Shown: piece after piece, positions 35,655-47,600 of the stretch
How the letters are laid out: every line of letters begins with the position of its first letter
Numbering within the stretch: position 1 is the stretch's first letter
NCBI GenBank assembly: GCA_017506865.1
Contig: JAFCMP010000053.1
Coordinates: 1-64,000 of the forward strand
DNA length: 64,000 nt
Origin: Tribonema minus
Taxonomy: Eukaryota; Sar; Xanthophyceae; Tribonematales; Tribonemataceae
Direction of reading: 5' to 3'
Position numbers and translations under genes: made by a program
The notes under the pieces: model-generated
The model's input: only the letters and a program-made list of their open reading frames with translations
What the model was told of the DNA's origin: nothing
Database searches by the model: none

Positions 35655-38600
35655 ATGGGCAGGATTGCCTCATCCAGCACAGCCAGCCTGGCTGCTGAGC
35701 GCAAGACGCGAGGCAGCGTGGCCTCGGGGGGCAGACACGCACAGGGCTTCGGCAGCACTCAGTTGCAAGATGAAGCCCGCAGACAGAAGGCGGAGGAGAG
35801 CTTCAATGAATGGCTGCGCTGGAAAGACAGATTTGACAGAGGCCTGGAGCTCTTTGGGCGGCTGGACTCATCACGAGCAGAGTCCGAGGTGAAATTGCGC
35901 CGGATTAGCTAGCTACTGTCACTTCCTAGGTGGTTTACCTGCTGTAAGCAGCCATGTTGCGGGAAGCTGTGGTGCGCTGTGAGTAATTTGAGGCCGAACA
36001 GGACTCTTTGGTACTTGCTGTAGCACACTAAATGCTCAACCAAGGGGGTAAGTCATGATCTCGTGCGATTATGTGATCCAAACGCATGCATGTGCGCATA
36101 TCTGCAACCAATGCGAGAATCTATCAGAAGTGCCATTCATAGCCTTTATTCTCTGCTCGTGATTTCAATGGTGCCACAGCCTCTAAACCGCAGCATTTGC
36201 GTGCCTGATAGCGCGGCAGCAACTCTTATGTAAACTAATCAAAAGATCGTAGAGCTCTAGGTGTGGTAAGCCTCAGATGCCTTCCACCAATAATCGTGGT
36301 GGCCGCTGCTGCAGCAATTGGCCACGAATCAACAGTGCCGCCATATCCACAGTAGTCAAAGGACTTCTGTGTGCAATTTTTAAGCGTTTGGGCCGGCGTG
36401 GTGCCCCCACCATACACCATGCTGCGCACAGCTTGAACAATCAGATATTGCTTTCACGCAGATGTTCGTATTGCTTGACAGTGGAAGCGAAGCAGTAATG
36501 ATTGTGCTGCGCCCCCTGTAATTGAAACCTGACTTACCAGAAGGGACGTTGACTCTGCAGATGTTGACTTGCTGGCGCTTGGGAGGTAGCAGTAAGGCTT
36601 GCTGCGGCACTGCTGCGTGGCGCGGCCTGCCAGTGATCTTGCTTGAATGCTTGCCTGACTATTATGCTGGCGCTGCAACGCCCATGCGGCGTACAGCTGA
36701 TTTGAGACACCGTGCACTGTGGCAAAGCTGAGGCTGTCTTGATTAGGTCACACGTACGCAAGCGGGACACCATGCGAAACGCATCGCTGCTCTTATGACA
36801 TCAGTGCAGCAATTGCGAAGTACGCCAAGGCAGCCTTACCCCGGCACAGCGGTGTCAACGCATGCTGCACACGACCTGTGCCGCAACGTGATCGCGTCCT
36901 GCTGCACCCATGGACTTCAAGCGCTTGGAGTATTTCCCAAGGGCTCCACGACGGGCGGCGCGTGTCTGCACGTGCACGCTGCGCACCGCTGGCCACCAAA
37001 CCGAATCTGACGCCGAATCTGACGGGGGCCGCTTGCGCCTGCACGTACACGTTGCACACCGCTCGCTCACGACCAAAATTCCAATCCCAATTTCAACGCC
37101 GCATCTGACGCGCGCGCGCAGGAGACGTGGAAGGCCGTCGCCGTCGCGCTCGCCGCGATAGACCGCTCCCTCGGCATCGACATCAACGTCGCCATGGGGC
37201 GCACCAGAGCGACTGCCACCGGCGGCAGCGGCGGCGGCAGCGGCGGCGCAGCAGCAGCAGCAGCGCCCGGCCGGCCGAGCACCGCTCCCGCCGCCGCAGC
37301 GGCATCGGCGGCGCGCGCCGGCCCTCAGTCCATGTTCGACGCCTTCAAGCGCTGGTCCATGGAGCACAGAACGTTCTCCAGCGTTGTTCTGACGCCGGCG
37401 GAGCTCGCGACGGTCTCCGCGGGCGTGCGCGAGCTGATGGAGGAGGACCCCGGCGCGGCGGGTCGCGGCGGCGGCGGCGGTGAGCGCTGCTGCCTGCCGG
37501 CGCTCAAGTACTCGTACGCGCCGCCGCCGCCGCGGCGCGGCCTGAAGGCGCGGCCGATGACGGCGGATCAGCGGGCAACGAACGCGGTGTTCGCGCGGCG
37601 GCTGCGCGCGGCGTGGGTGGAGGCGAACGCGGCGATGCGGCGGCGGCTCGCGGACGCCGTGGAGGACGCGGAGACGGCGTATAGGGTGAGGAAGGGGGGG
37701 GGCAGGGGGGCGGAGGGGAAGGGGGGAGGGGGGGGGCGGGGGGGGCGCGAGGACAAGGGGAGCGCGTCGGAGGGTGAGAGGGAGGGGAAGAGGAGGGGGG
37801 AGGGGGAGGGGGAGGGGGGGGTGGCAAGGGGTTTCGCGGCGCGCAAGGATCGGTTTATTGCCAACGCGCTGGACGATATTGGCATCAAGGTGAGGGAGTT
37901 GGTGGGGGGTGCGTGTGGTGGGTGGTCGGATGCGCAGTTGCCTTCTGGCAAGTATGCGTTGGTGAAGTTTATGTGGTGCTGCGTATGGCCGCGTAGCTGC
38001 ACGGCTAGCAGTGGTTGGATGAGGCTCACCTGGGCGCTCACGTATGATGTGGAGTGGCGAAGAGTAACAGATTCAGCAGTGCCTGCTGGGTGTATGCGCT
38101 TTTCCGTCCGACTCCGTCGCTGCTGATGTTGAACATGATCAGAACATCTGATTGAGGAGTTGAAGTTTAACAGACATGGTTCATCTGCTGTTACATGGGC
38201 TCCAGCCGATCGCGGACTTTAATGAATCATGGTGTAACTGCATGAGTCAGCGAGTCAAGTCAGCGGCTGCTGAGCAGTGCATGATGACAAACGGCAAGTG
38301 GAGCTGCGGTGTGACAGTGACAACTCAGCAGTGGCCACTGCGCATGCACTGTACATTGCTGTGAATTACTCTCTGAGCGTAGTTCTACTTGCATTACAGT
38401 GCCACTGCATATGACTACGCATGCTCAGCGAAGTGTGAACGGATCAGGTGGCATATGCTCATGACAGTGGACTGGGTACTTGTGGTGCAAGAGGACAGTC
38501 ATCGATGACGGGTGGCTACTCCCCATGTGCTCAAATCGATGGGCACTGGCACTGACGCTCTCTAGGGTCCAAAGAAGGGGCCTTTCTGTGCACTACTTGT

Positions 38601-41600
38601 CCATAAACGCCAACCTTTGCGTTTTATCTCAGTTGAAGATGGCTGTTGATCTGCTGTGTGCGTGCAGAGTCTGGTGGCGTGGCTAGAGGAGGATGAGGAC
38701 CGCAAGAAAGAACGCGCCAAGGAGCAGGAGGGGGAGAGGGCGGAGGAGGCCAGGTACGCGCATACACGCATGGCTGTTGCATGAATCACTATTGAAAATC
38801 AAAGGTACTTCGTGTAGGATTGCGCCAGTGTTTTCCAATGTAAGTGAGCTGCTGGGCGTCGGTCCACTTCAGCAGGCACCTGGCCTGATAATGCAACGGT
38901 ATGCTAATGTGACGTAGTACCTGCCTGCAAAAAGGAAAGAGCGCGCCAGGGAGCAGGAGGGGGAGAGAGCACATGCATGGTCGTCACCACATTTGCGCAA
39001 CAGTATTGATTCGTGATAATGCAATGGTATGCTAGTGCTGACATAGTACCTGACACACGAAGAAAACGAACGCGCCAGGGAGCAGGAGGGGGAGAGGGCG
39101 GAGGAGGCCAGGTACGCTTCTACTTACTAATAAGTGAATGAAGTTTCTACGAGAATTTATACAACTTCAAGTAATTCAACAGTATCCTCATGTGAGGCCA
39201 GGTATGCACATAGATGCATGCCTGTTGCATGAATCACTCTATTGAAAATCAATGTCAGGAACTTGATGCATTAGCACAGTAGTCTAGGATTGTGCCAGTG
39301 ATTACCGATGTAGGTGAACTGCATGTTCAGGGCATTGCTGGAGAGCGGTTCCCTTCAGCAGGCACCTGGCCTGCTGAACTACGTATGTACTGCATCTGGC
39401 CTGCTGAGCTCTGCGTGTACTGGATATGGCCTGGGTGTCTGCACGTGTTGTGCGCACCCAACCGGCGGCGCTCACCTGGCTATCGTGAAGATAGATAGTT
39501 CGTACTTATAATTACCTAGTACTATCACTACCAAACGCTAGTAGTAGTACGAAGTAGTAGTTTACGAGTGCATGACCACACGTGAACAACCGACATATGC
39601 TTCCACACTCGCATGCCAGTTGGCCTCGCCTCAGGGTTAAGACGAGGATTTATGTATGGATTACGGGTTGGAGTTAGGTTAGGATGAACTCATTTGACCA
39701 CTCCATGTTCACATGCGGTAAACCGTGCGACGGTGAGGTTCGGGCACAACTCAGAACGCGATTTGCGTGCTCGCCCTCAGCGCTGCGGGTTGCGTAGATG
39801 ACACGGCGGGGCAGTGCTCTGTTGTCTGACCCTAACCCTAACCCCTAACGCTAACCCTAACCCTAACCCCTAACCACAATGCAGCAGTGCTGTGATCCGC
39901 TGAAGTTTCGCAGGCTGACTCGGGCCGGCCACCGGTGCCCTTGCCGGTCATTGTGCGGTGCCATGAATGTAGGGTTTAGGGTTTCCGTCAGGGTAGGGTC
40001 AGGTCAGGGTTAGGGTTAGGGCTACTTAGTGTTAGTGTGTTTCTTCGCAAGCTCATTCAACACACGTATCGTCAGGGTGCATCGACGACACTGCGCAACT
40101 TTCTTGTACAGAACCGTGGAGTGGCAGTGCGCTGCTTTCCGCGGGCAAGCGCACCTGGGCTGGGGGATAGTTTGCCATATTTGATGCATATTGGCACAAC
40201 TGCAGACACAGCGGACACAGCGCAAGTCAGCTGCATAATTAATGTTGAAGTTGAAGTACTCTGCTGTGGGGGAACCTAAAGCAACAGTGCTCTGGTGTAC
40301 CATGGCATCCGCAGGCACGCGCACCAGCACTCTTTCACTCACATTAATGACTGAAGAATGTTCGCTGTGGCGGAGTTCAAAGTGCCAGTGCTCTGTCATT
40401 GAATGGGGTTTGCAGGCGAGCGCACCTGGGATGGCGGGAGCGCAAGAAGCGCCTCTTCATCAGGCTGCCGCAGGAGCCAGAGCCGCAGGTACTAATGCCA
40501 TGTTGAAGTTGTCATCCGCTGTATTGTACGTATTCCTTGAAGTACATACAGTATTCTGTGGGCAGGAAATGTGCTGCTGTGTGTGCAAGAAGCGCCTCTT
40601 CGGCAGGCTGCCGCAGCAGCCGGAGCCACAGGCACGTACGCTAGTTGAAGTTGTTGTATGCTGCATGTAGGTATGCACCATGGGTAGGTAAGCATGTGCT
40701 GTTGTGTGTGCGCAAGATGCGCCTCTTCATCGGGCTGCCACAGGAGCCAGAGCCGCAGATACGCATGGTATGTTTTGTATAGTGCAGTAGCTTTCTCTCA
40801 TTCCGTGGGTAGGTATGCATGCGCTGCACACTCGTCGTGTACTCTCTTCTGTACTCCTGTGTACTCTGCCCGTTCCCGTCAGTAGTCAATGACTCGCGAC
40901 TGATGCGCCATCATGCCTGCACTGCGTCAGACAACAGCTCATGGCAATGTGAACACCCTAACATAAACTCCTTACCCTAACCTCGAGGCGCAGTGCACAT
41001 GTTGTGAAACCCACGTAGTGCACGATGCCAATACATTGAACACTTATACACACAATACATTGCTGAATTGTGCTGGCGTTGTTGACTGAGCCGTGCTGCA
41101 GCCGGGCGGGGAGTGGCGCCCCCTGCCATTTGACTTCAGCAGCGGCAAGAGCCTCATGCCGCATTCTGACTGAGCCGTGCTGCTGTTGGGTGAGCCGTGA
41201 TGCCATTGTTGACTGCTGAGCCGTGCCGCAGCCTGCTGCTGAGCCCTGGCACTGTTGTTGCTGAGCCGTGCCACGCTTTGACTGAGCCATGCTGTTATCG
41301 CTGAGCCGTGCCGTTGTCATTGAATGCTGAGCTGTGCCGCAGCCAAACGGGGAGTGGCGCCCCCGCGCTTTGACTTCAGCGGCGGCAAGGGCCTCGTGCC
41401 GCACTTTGACTGAGCCGTGCACTTGACGCATACACTTTTAAGTATGTTTATTTAGGTATGACTTGCGTTGCTGAGCCGTGATGCTGTTGCTGAGCCATGC
41501 CGCAGCCGGGCGGCGAGTGGCGCCCCCCGCGCTTCGACTTCAGCGGCGGCAAGGGCCTCGTGCGGCCGCGCAAGGAGCAGATCGCGCGCACGACCGTGGA

Positions 41601-44600
41601 CCTCATGCGCGGCACGGGGTGAGCGCTGCCACAAAGCTGTTTTATGGAACTCTATTGGGTGTATCTGTAGTGGCACCTTGTTTACTTCCGCTTGAGGGGC
41701 GGAAACCCTATGGGAAATGAGTCGTACTTGAGTACTGCAGTGCTTTCACAGAGTTTGGTCGGCCAGCCCGTTTGCAGAATTTGCCGAAAGTTGCACTGTG
41801 CGCACGACCGTGGACCTAATGCGCGGCACGGGGTGAGCGCTGCCGCAGCGCGTTGTATGCAACTAAATTGTTTGTATTAGGCTAGAACTTCGAGGTACCA
41901 GAAGTTGTAGTTTTACAGAGCTTAGTCGGTCCGCCCGTTCGCAGAGTTCGCCGCAGTTTCGTTGTGCGCATGACCGTGAACCTCATGCGCGGCACGGTGT
42001 GAGCGCTGCCGCAGTGCGTTGCGTGCGATGCGATTGGGTGTGTTTCTCGCAGAGTTTATTCAAGCAGCGTTTGAGCAGAACCAGGAGCAGATCGCGCGCA
42101 CGATCGCGGACCTCGTGCGCGGCACTGGGTGAGCGCTGCCGCAGCACTTCTTGTATGATACGATGTTCTACTTCTGGAGACGTCATTTGTGAGACATTTT
42201 CTACTCTCGCTTGAGGGCCGGAAACTCTATGAATGAATGAGTCGTACTTGAGTACTGCAGTGCTCATACGAAGTTTGGTCGACCAGCCCAATCGCCATCA
42301 GTATCATCATGCGGATGACCGTGGACCTCATGCGCGGCACGGGGCGAGCGCTGCTGCAGCGCGCTTCGTGCCATGTGATTGGGCGTGTGTCTCACAGAGT
42401 GTATCCAATCAGACCATTCCCAAAATTCGCTGACAGACCGCGTGCACGAGCGTTGGGCACAGGGTCAGCGTTGCTGCGCCGTTGCATAAGGAAAATAAGA
42501 TCGGGTGTACTCTTACGGAGCTTTGTCAACCAGCCCGTTCGCAGCATGCGGCGAAAGTATCATTTTGCGCAAGACCGTGGACCTGATGTGTGGCACGGTG
42601 TGAGCGCTGCTGCCGCTGCTGGGATGAGGTTAGGGTAGGGGCTAGGGTTGGCGGTAGCGGCTAGGGTTGGGCCAGGAGTTCCTCCTTAGTTAAAAAGTAG
42701 GTTTAGGACTACCTGATGCGCCGTTGCAGGGTGAGCGCTGCCATCATGTGTGATGAGGTTGGACCAAATAGTTGGGGCTTGTGGTGTCATGCTTCGACTG
42801 CGCGCGCCTGAGAGCTTCAGCAGCAGCAGTAGCATTTTCCGTGGCTCTCTCCTGTGATTGCTGATTTTGCGTAATACAAGGCCGATCCTCGCCAGCTGCA
42901 CCAAGCTATAGCACACGTTCTCACGGCAACTGCATATAGATGTATGACTGTTGCGCGGGTGCATACCCGCAAAATCATACTTCAAACGCTACATTACAAC
43001 AGTCGCGGAACTGAACGTATTTGATTGGTGTTTGCGCGCCTGGTGCAGGGCGAAGTTTGCATACGCCATGAGCTCCGGGCTGCAAGGGCAGGACGGCGAC
43101 TTGGAGAAGAGCAGGTGAACCCTAGGATAAGGGTTAGCAGGTTAGGGATTGCCATCCATGAATTCACATACAGAGCTTATCCAACCAGACCATTCCCAAA
43201 ATTCGCTGACAGTACAGCAAAGTTCAACAGACAGACATGCTTTTGACTGGGTCTGTGTTTAGCTATGAGCAGGAAAAGACGTATTTGTAGTCGGTGCGAC
43301 CTTCCTCGAGAACAAATCATAGCTACTGTAGCTCCACTTGATATTTTCTGCTGATTGTGCGCGTGCCCACTGTTGGACGCTGATACATGGCACATATGTC
43401 TGTTGTCTTCCTTACTGAAGCGTGATTGACAGTAGGAACTCTTTACGTGCATGTTCACATCTGAGGTGGGTCGCAGATGCATCCCATTGGCAACGCTCAG
43501 GCGGTAGCTTGCGGAGCACGTGCACGGCGCGCTGCGTGAGCGGCGCGAGCACGCGCAGAGGCTCTAGAACCTCATTCAACCCTACCCTAAACCCTAATGC
43601 TAACCCTAGCCCTAACCCTAACCGATGGCACCACTCAGGCGGCAGCTCGCGGAGCACGTGCACGGCGCGCTGCCTAAGCGCCGCGAGCGCACGGAGGCTC
43701 TGACCCTGGCCTAACCCTGACCCTAATGACATGCACGGTGGCAACGCTCAGGCGGCAGCTCGCGGAGCACATGCACGGCGCGCTGCGCGAGCGCCACGAT
43801 CGCGCAGAGGCACTTACCCAATCTGATGCTCGTCTGATCTGACCCAAACCCTGACCCTAACCCTAACCCTAAACCTAACCCTAACCCTAGTCACTCTACT
43901 CACCCTAACCCTAACCTTAAGTTGCATACGTGGTGGCAACGCTCAGGCGACAGCTCGCGGAGCACGTCCACGGCGCACTGCGCCCGCGGCGCTCGCGCAC
44001 GGAGACTCTAACCCTAGCCTAACGCTAACCCTAACCCTAATCACATGCATGGTGGCAACGCTCAGGCGGCAGCTCGCGGAGCCCGTGCACGGCACGCTGC
44101 GCCAGCGCCGCGAGCGCACGGAGGCTCTAACCCTACCCTAACCTAATCCTAGTCCTAACCCTAACCCTAACCCTGATTACATGCACGGTGGCAACGCTCA
44201 GGCGGCAGCTCGCGGAGCACGTGCACGGCGCGCTGCGCGAGCGCCGCGAGCGCGCGGAGGCTCTAGAACCTCATTCAACCCTACCCTAAACCCTAATGCT
44301 AACCCTAACCCTAACCCTAACCGATGGCACCACTCAGGCGGCAGCTCGCGAAGCACGTGCACAGCGCGCTGCGTAAGCGCCGCGAGCGCACGGAGGCTCT
44401 AACCCTGGCCTAACCCTGACCCTATTGACATGCGCGGTGGCAACGCTTAGGCGGCAGCTCGCGGAGCACGTGCACGGCGCGCTGCGCGAGCGCCACGAGC
44501 GCGCAGAGGCACTTACCCAATCTGATGCTCGTCTGATCTGACCCAAACCCTGACCCTAACCCTAACCCTAAACCTAACCCTAACCCTAGTCACTCTACTC

Positions 44601-47600
44601 ACCCTAACCCTAACCTTAAGTTGCATACGTGGTGGCAACGCTCAGGCGACAGCTCGCGGAGCACGTCCACGGCGCACTGCGCCCGCGGCGCTCGCGCACG
44701 GAGACTCTAACCCTAGCCTAACGCTAACCCTAACTCTAATTACATGCACGGTGGCAACGCTCAGGCGGCAGCTCGCGGAGCACGTGCACGGCACGCCGCG
44801 CGAGCGCAAGCGGAGGCTCTAACCTCATCTAACCCTAGCCTGACCCTAGCTCTAACCCTAACTCTAGCCCTAACCCTAACCCTAGTAACATGCACGATGC
44901 AACGCTCAGGCGACAGCTCGCGGAGCACGTCCACGGCGCGCTGCGCGAGCGCCGCGAGCGCGCGGCGGCCCTCAAAACTCACTCAACACTACCCTGATTT
45001 GAACCCTAGTCTAACCCTAACCCTCACCCTGATTGCATACATGGTGGCAACGCTCAGGCGGCAGCTCGCGGAGCACGTGCACGGCACGCTGCGCGAGCGC
45101 CGCGAGCGCGCGGAGGCGCGAGAGAAAGGCCGCAAGGAGGCGTTCGAGTCGTGGGCGCAGCAGAAGGACATGGTGGCGGCGGCGCTGGCGGCGCTGGCGC
45201 ACATCGAGGCGCCCAAGGGGGGGGGCGGGGGGGGGGGCGCGGGGGCGGGCAGGGGGGGCGCGGGGGAGGAGATGTGGCTGAAGGCAAGTCGTGGGCTGAG
45301 TAGAGTGGCTCATGAGTGGCCGCGCTTGTGGCATGAGCATGACTGTAAGAGGCCCGGTGTGCTGGCCTTTGCCCATGGCGTGTTTTCAACGACGTGTGAC
45401 CATGGACTCTAGTGCATGCTGCCACCTTGTACCTACCTACCCCATTCATACCTAAGCACGTACTTACGTACCCCTCGCTGTCCTCCGTGCGCAGGACGGC
45501 CGCGCCGACAAGGTAGTCGACGCGCGCCTTCAAAAACTACGTATGTATGTAGAAGTACAGAGTCATGGCATTTCCACAGCCACAAGTGGAATATAATAAA
45601 AGTACAAAGTCGTTGCGACACTTTCAGACTGTCATACGACATGTAGATTCCTTACAGCTAGATGCCAATCATCTGGGCTTTTTCGCGCCCTGAACGAGAA
45701 TTAATAAACAGTACAAAGTACAGCACATACTCAATTACCCACCATTCTCCAGTGCAGGTCGGCCGCGCCCTTGAGGCCATGGGCGCTTCTCTCTCTCAAG
45801 GAGCACGAATGTATGTATACTGTAGTACAGCACGTACTTACATATCCCCCATTCTCCGTGCGCAGGGCGGCCGCGCCCTTGAGGCCGTGGACACTTCTTC
45901 TTCTCAAGGAGTACGTGTGTATGTATGCATGTGTACAGTACATACTCGTAAACATACCCCCCATTCGCCATACAGGTCGGCCGCGCCCTCATGGCCGTGG
46001 AAGGACGCGCGCCTGCTCAAAGAGTACGTATGTACGTCTAGCGCACCTTGTACTTACATACCCCTCATTCTCCGTGCGCACGTCGGCCGCGCCCTCAAGG
46101 CCATGGACTTCTTCTTAAGGAGTATGCACGTATGTGTAGAACTAGTACAGCACGCACTTACATACCCCCATTATCCGTGTGTGCAGGTCGGCCGCGCCCT
46201 CAAGGCCGTCGACGCGCGCCTCCTGAAGGAGTGGATGGACTGGTGCACGCAGAGCGCTGCTGCGGGCGGCAGCGGCGGCAGCAGCGGCGGCGGCGGCGGC
46301 GGCGGCGGCGACGGCGGCGCGGACGCCGGCGGCGGCGACGGCAGGGGCAGGATCACCGCGGCGCAGTGCCAGGCGGTGTGGGACTTCCTGCCGCCCGTGG
46401 CCTGCGATACGCATGCAGGTGAGGTCACAGAGGGTATGTATGCATCTGTGTATGCATGTAGGCATGTAGGCATACGCGGTGAGGGGTTGCCTGCCGAGGA
46501 TTGCCATGCGTTAAAGTAGGTAGTTGAAGTATGTGGCATGTGCATCTGCGTATAGGCGGTATGGGACTTCCTACCGCCCGTGGCCTGCGACATGCATGCG
46601 GGCGAGAATGTCATATGTTGAAGTGGTACCTGAAGTATGTGGTGTATGTATGCAGGTTTAGGCAGTACAGGATTCTGTGCCGCCCATGGCCTGCGCCACA
46701 CACACGGGTGAGAGGGGATGGTCGCCGTGGGTATGTAGGTATATGGTGTATGCATGGGTACGTAGGTATAGGTGATGAGGTAGTGTCGTATGTGGCCTGC
46801 GACACGCATGCAGCGATTCGTTGCCATGTTGAAGTAGGTACCTTGAAGTTGTGGTGGATGCATGTGTGTATCGCTGTGGGACTTCCCGCGACGCACGCGA
46901 GCGAGTCGGCCAGTGTTGAAGTAGATACTGTGGAGTTGCTGCTAAACTTGCATTTTTCCCACTGCGCTGCTTGTACCCCTCTGCGCAGCCGGCTACAGCG
47001 CGCTGCGCGTGGCCTATATAAAGGCGATTGCTAGGCTGTAGTGCTGCTACTAATTCTGGCAAAAGTCTCATCGTCCTGCAACCGCAGCAAGCTTTTATTT
47101 TCCCACTGCGCTGCTTGCACCCTGCTGCGCTGTGTTGAAGTAGCTACTATGTGGTGTATGTATGTAGGTGTAGGCGGCATGGGGCTGCGGCACGCAGGCA
47201 GGCGATATTGTTGGCATATGTTGAAGTAGGTGTTTTAGAGTTGCTGCTGAACTTGCGTTTTCCCACTGCGCTTCTTGCACCCCGCTGCGCAGCCGGTTAC
47301 AGCGCGCTGCGCGAGACGTTCCTCAAGCTGCTGCGCCCCGGCGTGGACTACCGTGCCGGCTTCCAAAAGGTGCTGCAGAGGCGCACGCGACTCAGGGAGG
47401 GGTCGAGGGGCGGCAGCGAAGGTGAAACTTCAAGAAGTGAACTTCAATAAAAGGGCTCATGAGGGTGCAAGTGCGCAGACACACGGAACGCAAGCCACAC
47501 TTTTTGAAATGTGTGTGAGACGTCTGTGGGTTTGAATGATTCAACGCTTGATTGCTCCTCAGGGCATGCCGCTGTTCAGGGGATTGTCCACACTTCAACA

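Noticed and set aside
38920..39118. Extra coding exons repeating exon 3 of the EF-hand gene
   Set aside because: The copies lack a clear in-phase acceptor, and exon 3 joins exon 4 directly in phase, so they are treated as intronic copies.
43475..45120. CRISPR-like array of regularly spaced repeats
   Set aside because: The repeats are an exon start with its acceptor, spacers are telomere-like and partly repeated, and the context is a eukaryotic intron.
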